Positions 7,590 through 13,949 of a stretch of 22,901 nucleotides of DNA are shown here, piece by piece; position 1 is the first letter of the stretch; each line of letters starts with the position of its first letter. The translations under genes and the position numbers were made by a program. The DNA is from a virus: the IMG/VR virus record IMGVR_UViG_3300025013_000010, positions 1 through 22,901 of that record. The stretch is one strand, 5' to 3'. The notes under the pieces are model-generated. The model was given only the letters and a program-made list of their open reading frames with translations, searched no databases and was not told where the DNA came from.

Positions 7590-7695
7590 GGTCGGCTCCC
7601 TGCTGCCGCTTCTGGTACGCCCTGATCCCCTCGACGACGAGGGGAAGCAGGTAGGCCAGGAGCGACAGGATGGCGGTGGTGATGGAGGTTGTCAT
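7474..7695 (-). CDS. Rz-like inner-membrane spanin candidate
   Basis: This 73-residue protein has an N-terminal membrane segment (ITTAILSLLAYLLPLVVEGI) followed by a charged helical tail (KRQQGADHEANIQNYRKAL). The start at 7695 overlaps the stop of the holin-like gene (ATGA), with no separate ribosome site, implying coupling. The lipoprotein gene beginning at 7589 lies inside its second half. Order and topology fit an i-spanin, but it is short for that class and could instead be a second small holin or antiholin. Confidence 0.6.
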   Translation of the reverse strand: MTTSITTAILSLLAYLLPLVVEGIRAYQKRQQGADHEANIQNYRKALGKGDPAALSARHADQHDRVLAALRGR

Positions 7696-8351
7696 TCGTG
7701 TGCGGGAGGCTTGGGCCCCGCGGCGGCCGGCTCCTCGATGATCTCACTCATGTAGGGAACCCCGGGGATCGGGATGGAGTACCCGCCCTCCTGGGGGAGC
7801 AGCGTCACAGCTTCGGAGGTGGCGCCGGCGCCGGGGATCTGGGCCAGCACGGAATGGACGATGTCCTCGGCCTGGGCTCGTGAAACCTTGGGGGAGAAGG
7901 AGAGGATGTGCTGGACCGCTATGTCGAGCTTGTTCACCCCGGTCAATTGCGTGGTGGTACCGGCCTTCTTTGCAGCCCATTCCTCGGCAAGGGCAACGCC
8001 CTGGGCGGCCAAGCGGAACAGGAAGTTGTTCTTCTCGGTAAGGGCCTGCACCTGGTACTTCTGGCCGAGACGGGTGAGGACCAGGGAGACGAGGCCAAGT
8101 ACCAGGGCGGTGATGATCGGGAAGACGGTCTGCTCAAGAAATGCCTGCAGCCCTGCGCCGAAGGTTGTCGCTGTTTCGGCCACCGTGTGGGCGGGGACCA
8201 TGTCGGCGGCAAAGGCGGGGATCACCCCGGCGACGAACAGGGTGAGTGCCAGGGCGATTTTGAACGGCAGGTCGACCCGGCAGTTCTTCGCGGTCCAGAG
8301 CATCAGGCCGGCCATCAGGACAAGGGTGGTGAAAAAGATAAACAGCAGCAT
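7692..8351 (-). CDS. Holin-like protein (LLH/superfamily 6 type)
   Basis: This 219-residue protein has three hydrophobic segments: residues 1-18, about 31-50 (FKIALALTLFVAGVIPAFAA) and about 77-95 (VFPIITALVLGLVSLVLTRL). A long helical cytoplasmic region and a Pro/Ala-rich tail follow. The sequence after the last membrane segment (EKNNFLFRLAAQGVALAEEWA, then KLDIAVQHIL) is the pattern I associate with LLH-type holins. It starts at ATG 8351 with AAGGAGG upstream and lies between the endolysin/lipoprotein genes and the spanin pair. It would form the inner-membrane lesions that release or activate the endolysin. The C-terminal extension is longer than a minimal holin. Confidence 0.7.
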   Translation of the reverse strand: MLLFIFFTTLVLMAGLMLWTAKNCRVDLPFKIALALTLFVAGVIPAFAADMVPAHTVAETATTFGAGLQAFLEQTVFPIITALVLGLVSLVLTRLGQKYQVQALTEKNNFLFRLAAQGVALAEEWAAKKAGTTTQLTGVNKLDIAVQHILSFSPKVSRAQAEDIVHSVLAQIPGAGATSEAVTLLPQEGGYSIPIPGVPYMSEIIEEPAAAGPKPPAHE

Positions 8352-8373
8352 TGGTGAGCCTCCTTTGGTTTGA

Positions 8374-8538
8374 TCAGCGTCTGATATCGAAATGGGCGTC
8401 TACCGAGGCGCCGGTGTAGGTGGATTGGCGGCCGTCCTCGTAGCTGGTCTGGCCGATGTTGCCTTTCAGGTTGTAGCCGGTGAGCTGGCTGCCGCAGCCG
8501 TAGAGGACCAGGAGCGGGAGGACCAGGAGCAGCTTCAT
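8374..8538 (-). CDS. Small lipoprotein in the lysis cassette
   Basis: This is a 54-residue reading frame read directly from the minus strand. The start ATG overlaps the endolysin stop by ATGA. The N-terminus MKLLLVLPLLVLYGC is a short signal with a lipobox-like LYGC (cysteine 15; Tyr at -2 is unusual). The mature part is about 40 residues, polar and Gly/Thr-rich, ending FDIRR. A small outer-membrane lipoprotein right after an endolysin suggests an envelope or lysis role, for example an extra o-spanin or a surface-modifying peptide. The family is not recognised. Confidence 0.65.
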   Translation of the reverse strand: MKLLLVLPLLVLYGCGSQLTGYNLKGNIGQTSYEDGRQSTYTGASVDAHFDIRR

Positions 8539-9203
8539 GCGGCCTTCTTCAGCGCCAGGTGCAGCTTCATGGCCGCATCGGCGATGCGCTGGGCACAGTC
8601 CATGCTGTTGATGATCCTGCGAGAATTGAGGAAGTCGCAGCGCTCGCCATCGATGTACCGCGGCAGACCGACGCCGGTGTAGGCGCCTTTGCGCATGGCG
8701 TAGCTCATGGTGCAGTAGGAGATTTCGAAATCCAGCATGTTGTCCGGGTCCCGCTGATCGTTGGGCTGGTCGCCGACGGTGAGGTCGAACTTGCGGCCGG
8801 TGCGAGCTTCGAAGCGGGCAACCACTTCCGGGTACTCCTTGCGCAGCGCCTGCTCGGCCATTTCGTAGTTGCTCTCGCCGGTGTTCTGGGCGAGCCCGCG
8901 GCCGGCGTAGTCGGCGCCCTCTTCGGGGGTGTCATTGCCCAACTCCTTGCCAACTCGGGTCTGGCTGCCGTAGCGCTTGATGAAATAGGCGCGGGTGCCG
9001 TACTCGTGGATGGGGCGCCAGGTATTGGCGGTCTCGTGCCGCACCGTGGCCATGATGTAGGCGGCCCAGCGCAGGTCTGTGATGTGCGGGTCGGCTTCGA
9101 GGGCGGCGAGCAGCTTCTCGATTCCGGTAACCTGCCCCTGCAGCAACGGACCGAAAGCAACGCGGTAGATATCGAAGAATGATTTTCGGTCGATCGGTTG
9201 CAT
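8535..9203 (-). CDS. Phage endolysin (GH19/lysozyme-like)
   Basis: This 222-residue enzyme should cleave peptidoglycan at lysis. ATVRHETANTW (Glu 57) and the glycine-rich ADYAGRGLAQNTGESNYE (about residues 98-115) match the active-site region of GH19-like phage endolysins. Glu 57 is the likely catalytic acid, with IHEYG close by (Glu 67). No signal peptide is visible, so export depends on the holin. The start is ATG 9203 with GGAGA upstream. It is the first gene of the late operon after the 255-base control gap, and its stop overlaps the lipoprotein start. Mu also places its lysozyme first in the late lysis region. Confidence 0.85.
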   Translation of the reverse strand: MQPIDRKSFFDIYRVAFGPLLQGQVTGIEKLLAALEADPHITDLRWAAYIMATVRHETANTWRPIHEYGTRAYFIKRYGSQTRVGKELGNDTPEEGADYAGRGLAQNTGESNYEMAEQALRKEYPEVVARFEARTGRKFDLTVGDQPNDQRDPDNMLDFEISYCTMSYAMRKGAYTGVGLPRYIDGERCDFLNSRRIINSMDCAQRIADAAMKLHLALKKAA

Positions 9204-9243
9204 GGGGTCTCCATCTCAAATCAGTGTTGAAAATGCGGCCCGC

Positions 9244-9264
9244 CCTGGGGTGACGAGTCCCAGG
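9244..9264. promoter_or_regulatory. Dyad in the endolysin leader
   Basis: CCTGGG and CCCAGG are separated by nine bases, about 40 bases upstream of the endolysin start. There is no following T-run, so a terminator is unlikely. It could be an operator or an mRNA hairpin in the leader of the late operon. Confidence 0.35.
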
Positions 9265-9315
9265 ACCGGCCAAGAACAATAAAAGGAGGGCGTGATCAAG
9301 TAGGGGGCAAAATAA

Positions 9316-9341
9316 CAAAAAACGCCCGGTTTCCCGTGACG
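9316..9341 (-). terminator. Rho-independent terminator ending the middle operon
   Basis: On the minus strand CGTC-A-CGG and CCGGGCG pair around a GAAA loop (seven pairs with one bulged A), followed directly by six T residues. It lies about 120 bases after the helix-turn-helix gene and before the endolysin gene, so it separates middle from late transcription. Late transcription must start downstream of it or read through it. Confidence 0.7.
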
Positions 9342-9425
9342 GTTTGTTGTGGTTTTGATAGTGATTTTAAAGGGGAAATGAGATTTTTGAGGGGGGGTGG
9401 CGGGCCTGAGATTTCGGCGATTTTG

Positions 9426-9455
9426 CCTGTGTACTACCAATGGGGCCAAGCTGTC
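9426..9455 (-). promoter_or_regulatory. Candidate promoter after the late-activator-like gene
   Basis: The minus strand has a perfect TTGACA just after the stop codon of the 9,459-9,776 gene. Poor -10 matches (TAGTAC or GTACAC) lie 15-17 bases further on. A good -35 with a poor -10 could mean an activator-assisted promoter or chance. It lies before the terminator at 9,316-9,341, so late genes would need to pass that site. Confidence 0.3.
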
Positions 9456-9458
9456 AAG

Positions 9459-9776
9459 TTAATCGGTGAAAAGGGACATCTGATCAGGGTGTACGGCGTT
9501 GGCGCGCTCGTAGCTGTTGTTGCGGTACAGGAAGGCCACCAGCTCGTCGTAAAGGACGCGCCGGTGGCTGGACAGCGTGTAGGAGTCGAGGCAGTCGGGG
9601 CGGCGCAGACCGCCGCGCTCATCCCGCTCGTACTTCGCTATCAGGCGCCAGAAGGTGGGCGCGGAGATGCCGAGGATTCTGCAGATTTCCCCAGGGTAAT
9701 AGCTGGCCTTGCGCGGCAGCTCCGCGAGGGCCAGCATCCCTTTGAGTTTTTCTTCGGCGTGTTCCAACTGGGTCAT
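9459..9776 (-). CDS. Helix-turn-helix protein, candidate late-gene activator
   Basis: This 105-residue protein contains a clear DNA-binding helix-turn-helix, SYYPGEICRILGISAPTFWR (about residues 25-44). A wing-like segment with SYTLSSHRRVLYDELVAFL follows near 66-84, similar to MerR/excisionase-type domains. The ATG at 9776 has AAGGTGAG upstream. It is the last gene of the middle operon, just before a terminator and the lysis genes, the position occupied by the late activator C (and Mor) in Mu. It is not obviously a Mor/C homologue in sequence. Activation of late transcription is inference from position. Confidence 0.7.
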   Translation of the reverse strand: MTQLEHAEEKLKGMLALAELPRKASYYPGEICRILGISAPTFWRLIAKYERDERGGLRRPDCLDSYTLSSHRRVLYDELVAFLYRNNSYERANAVHPDQMSLFTD

Positions 9777-9788
9777 TGCTTTCTCACC

Positions 9789-10481
9789 TTACAGTATTAC
9801 CAGCCGACCACGGCCGCTGGCGTCGCGGAGCATCTGGTAGGTGGCTTGGTCATGACCCGGCTCTATTACCGTCAACTGCTGTCTGTCGTCTGCCCAGAAG
9901 AATCTCATATCCCACTGGTACGGCAGCCCGCCCAGCAGGGCCATGATCGCAACAACGACTTCGGACTGGACGGGAGGAAGCACGGGACGCTGTCCGCCCT
10001 CTGCATGCGGTTGGCGGATGTCCCAAAGCATTACGGCAATATCGGGCAGGGCGGAGGTGGGGCCTTCGGCGCCGCAGGCGGTACAGACAAGAAAGAAGCT
10101 GTCTTCGTCATCGATCTGCATGGAGTCGAGGTACATGTTGGTGCACGCGCAGAAAGGGCAGGGTTCAGCGTTGAGGACGGGAGACGATGGGGTCACGGCT
10201 TCTTTGTGCCCGGCAATAAAGCGATGTATCCCGGCGATTATGCTCCCCGCAGTCCCGGTGGGATCAGTGACAGGGACGTCCACGCCGCCGCAGGATATGC
10301 CGCCCAGGGCGGCTGCTACGGCGCGCCAGTGGGTGCTGTGCTGGGACAGAAGGACGCGCAGGTCCTCGTTTTCGTCCTTCATCTTATTGTAGGATGACTG
10401 GCAGCGTTCATGATACTCGGAGCAGGGGAATGAATAATCACACGGCCCGTCTTCTTGGATTAATGGTTCAACCTTGTTCAT
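9789..10481 (-). CDS. Lar-like restriction-alleviation zinc-ribbon protein with extensions
   Basis: This 230-residue protein has a central zinc ribbon: EPCPFCACTNMYL and, about 26 residues later, VCTACGAEGPTS, then AVMLWD. This is the pattern of Lar-type restriction-alleviation proteins (CPFCG, C..CGA.GP, W). Lar of Rac and related proteins relieve type I restriction. Here the first knuckle is CPFCAC rather than CPFCGG. An N-terminal region with CDYSFPCSEYHERC and a C-terminal region of about 65 residues extend beyond the usual short Lar. I chose the ATG at 10481 because AAGGAG precedes it, over an in-frame upstream start at 10517. Confidence 0.65.
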   Translation of the reverse strand: MNKVEPLIQEDGPCDYSFPCSEYHERCQSSYNKMKDENEDLRVLLSQHSTHWRAVAAALGGISCGGVDVPVTDPTGTAGSIIAGIHRFIAGHKEAVTPSSPVLNAEPCPFCACTNMYLDSMQIDDEDSFFLVCTACGAEGPTSALPDIAVMLWDIRQPHAEGGQRPVLPPVQSEVVVAIMALLGGLPYQWDMRFFWADDRQQLTVIEPGHDQATYQMLRDASGRGRLVIL

Positions 10482-10539
10482 GCCGTTTCTCCTTCGCGGG
10501 TTTAACACCCGCTCCACGCCAAGGCGTGAGCTAGATTCG

Positions 10540-10875
10540 TTAAATGTTCAAAGCGAGCATTTCCGCTACTTCGCTTTCCCGCCGCTTTTCCTTCTCGACC
10601 TGCACCACAAAACTACCGCCGCTTTCCGCTTCTTCATCCAGTAGCCTACGCGCCCTTGCCACGGCTTCCTGATAGCCATCCTCACGAAAAGCCGCGACGT
10701 TGCCATACTCGGTGCCGACCACCCAAATGGGGACCCACTCTTCAGAGTCCTTGCGGGTGATCAGGCTATCAACGAGTTCCTGCGCTCGGACAAGTTGGCC
10801 ATAATCTAGGGTGCCGAGAAAATCCGCAGTACTCACACCCTGTAACTGCTTAGCGATCAACTCTTCTCTGCTCAT
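10540..10875 (-). CDS. Hypothetical phage protein
   Basis: This 111-residue protein is mainly helical and acidic at both ends (MSREELIAKQLQGVS; ARRLLDEEAESGG). A short strand-like core reads EEWVPIWVVGTEYGNVAAF. The start overlaps the previous stop by ATGA. No family is recognised. It is one of several small middle-operon genes that in Mu relatives are mostly host-takeover proteins of unknown role. Confidence 0.7.
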   Translation of the reverse strand: MSREELIAKQLQGVSTADFLGTLDYGQLVRAQELVDSLITRKDSEEWVPIWVVGTEYGNVAAFREDGYQEAVARARRLLDEEAESGGSFVVQVEKEKRRESEVAEMLALNI

Positions 10876-11162
10876 AGCCGCACCGCCCCAGCGGCCAGAG
10901 CCATTTCGAACCGCTCCTCAATGGTGAGCTTCGGCAGAGCGTGTCTGATGCCGACAATCAAGTCGCTTCTGAGGTCAGGACAGCCTTGGATCCTGATGCC
11001 TTCCTCCAGGTTGATGTTCTCAACCCTCTGAGCATGATCTTTGATCACCTCCTCCACTGTTTCTTCCAAGGCGGCGTCATTCTCTTTGGGCAAAAGACCT
11101 ACAATCTTCTGAGCCAGGAGCTGTCTTACGGTCTTCATGTTCTCAGTACACATCTGGCACAT
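10872..11162 (-). CDS. Hypothetical phage protein
   Basis: This 96-residue protein begins at ATG 11162 with GGGAGG upstream. It opens with CQMC and is then helical and acidic (LEETVEEVIKDHAQRVENI, then LTIEERFEMALAAG). The two N-terminal cysteines alone do not make a metal site. It overlaps the 111-residue gene by ATGA, so the two are probably co-translated. No function is recognised. Confidence 0.7.
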   Translation of the reverse strand: MCQMCTENMKTVRQLLAQKIVGLLPKENDAALEETVEEVIKDHAQRVENINLEEGIRIQGCPDLRSDLIVGIRHALPKLTIEERFEMALAAGAVRL

Positions 11163-11192
11163 CTTCTTTCCTCCCTTGCGACGAATCAGAAG

Positions 11193-11738
11193 TTATCCCC
11201 TTCTCGCCAGCGACCGGCCGATCTTAGTCCCGTAGCCCCAGTCGCCAGGGGAGCCGAACGCCTGAGAAACCGTCGATCCCAAGATAATATGAGCCAAGAC
11301 GCCCAACAGGTCCTTAGCGTCTGTCAGATGGTCATAGGCTGCCGAACCAGGTTCAATGGAGTCGTGAATGATAATGTCGATCTCCCCCCGCAGGTCCCGA
11401 ACTGCTGCCGCAAGGCTCGCGCCGGGCAGTCGTAGAGTTTCTCCCTCCGCGATCTCCTCACCGTTGAGGCAGCGCGGGATCTCCGCGCCGACAGTGTCGG
11501 GTGTGCGCCCGCCACCTGCAGCTTTCTGAAATTCGAGCACCCGGCCAAGGAGGAGCAGGATGCTCTCGATGTGCTCCGGGTTCGCGCCGATCCTGACACA
11601 CTCGTCGTGGTAGGCGTTAAGCGCGGCCGGGACTGCCGCATCTTTTGCACAAAGCAGGATCGAATCGGCCTCTGTGTAGGTCTTGCCGGTGATGGGGTTC
11701 AGTGCCTTGATCTGAAACTTGCGGTCGACAATGTTCAT
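11193..11738 (-). CDS. Conserved-looking hypothetical phage protein
   Basis: This 181-residue protein starts at ATG 11738, chosen because AAAGGAGAACAACC directly precedes it; the open frame runs upstream to 11807 without a ribosome site. The N-terminal segment FQIKALNPITGKTYTEADS, then LLCAKDAAVPAALNAY, looks like the globular proteins seen in middle regions of transposable phages. The rest is helical and acidic. No catalytic motif is seen and the function is unknown. Confidence 0.75.
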   Translation of the reverse strand: MNIVDRKFQIKALNPITGKTYTEADSILLCAKDAAVPAALNAYHDECVRIGANPEHIESILLLLGRVLEFQKAAGGGRTPDTVGAEIPRCLNGEEIAEGETLRLPGASLAAAVRDLRGEIDIIIHDSIEPGSAAYDHLTDAKDLLGVLAHIILGSTVSQAFGSPGDWGYGTKIGRSLARRG

Positions 11739-11803
11739 GGTTGTTCTCCTTTCGAATGTGGGCGTAGCCCCTTGCTGGTCTCTTTGCGCCAGATCGAAAA
11801 CCG

Positions 11804-12115
11804 TCACCCCAAAAGCGGGGTACCATCATCATCGCCAGTTGCCAGGTCGTCCCAATCCTGTCCACCTGGCACAGCAAAGCGCTCTCTGCTTCCGGTTAGC
11901 TCCCTGACCTTTGCGTTGAAGTACTCCCGCTTATTCATAAGCCGGAAGCCTTCGGGCATCTCCTCGGTGGCGAACTTCTCCAGCCGGGCTTTCATTTCGT
12001 CTCGGTCCGGATAATAGGCCATGCCCATGCCGATTGTGACCGTACCTGCGGTTTGCCCCTCATCGTTGATGATGGCTATTTTCAGTTCTATTTCTATCGG
12101 GCCTTGCATCCTCAT
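11804..12115 (-). CDS. Hypothetical phage protein
   Basis: This 103-residue protein has a strand-rich N-terminus (IEIELKIAIINDEGQTAGTV) and a helical middle with MPEGFRLMNKREYF, ending in a very acidic tail (DWDDLATGDDDG). The ATG at 12115 has AAGGAGAACC upstream and overlaps the stop of the methyltransferase (ATGA). The acidic tail suggests a protein-binding or DNA-mimic role, but nothing is recognised. Its coupling to the methyltransferase may mean a shared task. Confidence 0.7.
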   Translation of the reverse strand: MRMQGPIEIELKIAIINDEGQTAGTVTIGMGMAYYPDRDEMKARLEKFATEEMPEGFRLMNKREYFNAKVRELTGSRERFAVPGGQDWDDLATGDDDGTPLLG

Positions 12116-13026
12116 ATGGTTCTCCTTATCTCAGTGAAGATATCTGTTGCGACTATCGGACTGACGGCATTGCCTAACAAATGTATCGCAGGCTGTCTCT
12201 CCTTCGGGATGCGATAGCTAGCAGGGAAGCCCATCGCCAATTTTGCTTCTTGAGGCTGCAGCATCCTCATTCGGTTGCCGTCAATGATAGACCAGCGGTC
12301 TCTGGTGGTGATGGTGCCAATCGGCCGATGAATGCTGCGCCCGGTGGTCCCGCTGCCGGTCCCGTAGTAAGGCGCAACGAAACGATCACCGAAGCGTGCA
12401 CGGCCGGATGCTATCCTTCGAAGGGTCGCGGCACTTCGGCCGGGCTTGTCAATCCTGCTCCAGTCGGGATAGCTCCAGTCAATGACCTCGTTGATGCTGG
12501 CATGCTGCCGAGTCGGGAGGTCTAGGATCATCGGTGCCTTTGACCTTGTGCAGACCAAAAACAGCCTGACACGGTGCTGGGGTACGCCGTGATCCGCGGC
12601 GTCGACGATGTGCGGGCTGACCACATAACCCAGTCGGCTCATTGCGTCGAGCCACGCCGGATACAGCGTCCATGTGGCAAACTCAGATACGTTTTCAACC
12701 ACGACCACTTCCTCCCTGTGGTACTCGGCGCAAGAAACAACGGCCCAGGCGGTTGAACGTTGCAGGTCATGGTGAGGGCGGTCTTTCCCGCGAGCCCTGG
12801 CATGGCCCTGACAGCACGGGGAGGCCATCAGGATGTCGTGCGCTGGGACCTGGCTCCAGTCCGCCTGGTGAAGATCCTGGCAGGCGTGAAACGTTTCCGG
12901 GTGGTTGCCCGCATGACAGTCGACAGCAAGGCGCCAATGGTTTGCCGCCCACAGCACCTGAATACCTGCACCCGCTGCCCCGGTTGTGAACCCGCCCGCA
13001 CCTGCAAAGAGATCCACTCCAGTCAT
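12112..13026 (-). CDS. DNA (cytosine-5)-methyltransferase
   Basis: This 304-residue enzyme transfers a methyl group from S-adenosylmethionine to C5 of cytosine. Motif I is VDLFAGAGGFTTG (residues 4-16). Motif IV is ILMASPCCQGH (catalytic Cys 72), motif VI is VVENV (109-113) and motif VIII is QHRVRLFLV (150-158). The short target-recognition region includes GTITTRDRWSIIDG, and the conserved end is LLGNAVSP (283-290). The residue before the catalytic cysteine is Cys instead of the usual Pro (SPCCQ for PPCQ). It is short but appears complete. No restriction endonuclease lies beside it, so it is probably an orphan that protects phage DNA or changes transcription. The ribosome site is weak; the gene directly follows the lipoprotein stop. 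Confidence 0.92.
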   Translation of the reverse strand: MTGVDLFAGAGGFTTGAAGAGIQVLWAANHWRLAVDCHAGNHPETFHACQDLHQADWSQVPAHDILMASPCCQGHARARGKDRPHHDLQRSTAWAVVSCAEYHREEVVVVENVSEFATWTLYPAWLDAMSRLGYVVSPHIVDAADHGVPQHRVRLFLVCTRSKAPMILDLPTRQHASINEVIDWSYPDWSRIDKPGRSAATLRRIASGRARFGDRFVAPYYGTGSGTTGRSIHRPIGTITTRDRWSIIDGNRMRMLQPQEAKLAMGFPASYRIPKERQPAIHLLGNAVSPIVATDIFTEIRRTI

Positions 13027-13028
13027 GG

Positions 13029-13367
13029 CTACTGCACCAGGGCGAGGACTTCGCGGACCAGGATGGTCTGCTGCAGGGCGCGAAGGGTTTTGCCTATCTG
13101 CAGGCCGGTGGTCAGGTCGGTGTACTGCTCCAGGTGGACGGGAGTCTGGTAGGGCGCGACCAGAGAGGTGTAGGTCGAAAAGACCCCTTTGGTGGTGGTG
13201 ACGGTGTAGTCACCTGCGCCGATCCGGACCGAGGTAACCAGGGTGCCGACATCGGCGCTCTGGATGGTGGCGGGGGTGCCTCCCTGGGCCGGTTGCCCGG
13301 GAAACCACTCTACGTCTCCACATCCGCCCAGCAGTAGTGCGGCTAAAAGCATGGTCGTCTTTTTCAT
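13029..13367 (-). CDS. Predicted lipoprotein in the middle operon
   Basis: This 112-residue protein has a signal sequence with a textbook lipobox LLGGC (cysteine 16). The mature part is beta-rich with TTTKGVFSTYTSLVAPY and a helical end (TLRALQQTILVREVL). The ATG at 13367 has AAGGAGGCAGC upstream. It ends two bases before the methyltransferase start. A phage lipoprotein expressed before lysis may act on the outer membrane, for instance as a receptor block, but no homologue is recognised. Confidence 0.75.
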   Translation of the reverse strand: MKKTTMLLAALLLGGCGDVEWFPGQPAQGGTPATIQSADVGTLVTSVRIGAGDYTVTTTKGVFSTYTSLVAPYQTPVHLEQYTDLTTGLQIGKTLRALQQTILVREVLALVQ

Positions 13368-13382
13368 GCTGCCTCCTTCGGG

Positions 13383-13574
13383 TTATTTGGGCCCCAGGCA
13401 CAGTTCGGTAAGCGTTGGGACGGCTGCCTTGACTCGGTCCTGCAGCTGCTGGATGTGGCACTTGTTGCAAGGTGCCCGCTTGAGCAGCTCCTCGCGCTCT
13501 TTCCAGGCGCTGGGCGAACCTTTGAAGGTAACGGCCTCCTGGTGGCCGCAGGAACGGCGGGTCGGGATGTTCAC
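13383..13574 (-). CDS. Small cysteine-containing protein
   Basis: This 63-residue basic protein starts at GTG 13574, which overlaps the upstream stop (GTGA) and has AGAGG nearby. SCGHQ and, 27 residues later, CNKCHIQQL could form a zinc site (C/H and CxxCH). CxxCH is also a haem-binding motif, but with no signal peptide haem attachment is unlikely. A small zinc-finger-like regulator is the simplest reading; no family is recognised. Confidence 0.6.
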   Translation of the reverse strand: MNIPTRRSCGHQEAVTFKGSPSAWKEREELLKRAPCNKCHIQQLQDRVKAAVPTLTELCLGPK

Positions 13575-13864
13575 GCTGCACCTCTTGCAATCTCCGGCTG
13601 GCGCAGGAGCTTCTCAGAAAGGGCGCGGGCGCCTTCGGGGTTGGTGAGCTGGTAGATGGCGGGTTTGCTGTGGCTGATGCAGTGGCTGGAAAAGCCGTTG
13701 CGCCACAGCTCGCAGATGGCGGAGTTGACGGCGCAGATCTGGGCGCCCTGGATGATCTCCAGGGTGGTGTGAGGCTTGCCGTCCAAAAGGAACGCCAGAA
13801 GCCTCTGCAGGCGTTCGCTGGTCTTGTAGCGGGCGTAGTGGATGCTGCCGTCTCCGTGTGCCAT
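13571..13864 (-). CDS. Small winged-helix-like protein
   Basis: This 97-residue protein begins at ATG 13864 with GGGGGAAAC upstream; the longer open frame to 13945 lacks a ribosome site. ERLQRLLAFLLDGKPHTTLE followed by AVNSAICELWRNGF and YQLTNPEGARAL has the helix-helix-wing pattern of small phage winged-helix proteins. A DNA-binding role in middle gene control is plausible. No exact family is recognised. Confidence 0.65.
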   Translation of the reverse strand: MAHGDGSIHYARYKTSERLQRLLAFLLDGKPHTTLEIIQGAQICAVNSAICELWRNGFSSHCISHSKPAIYQLTNPEGARALSEKLLRQPEIARGAA

Positions 13865-13949
13865 GTTTCCCCCTGGGTGTGTGCTGTTTGACGTCTGAAA
13901 TAGGGGGCGGAGGTGGGAGCCTCCGCCCGGGACTTCATGGGTCAAGCGG

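Noticed and set aside
9336-10397. 353-residue plus-strand frame
   Set aside because: It crosses the terminator region and runs opposite the helix-turn-helix and Lar-like genes, which have ribosome sites and domains. Its composition is that of an antisense shadow.
12112-13026. Restriction-modification system
   Set aside because: The neighbours of the methyltransferase are a lipoprotein and a small acidic protein with no nuclease motif, so only an orphan methyltransferase is supported.
13383-13574. CxxCH motif as a c-type cytochrome fragment
   Set aside because: There is no signal peptide or second haem motif; a small zinc-type protein fits better.
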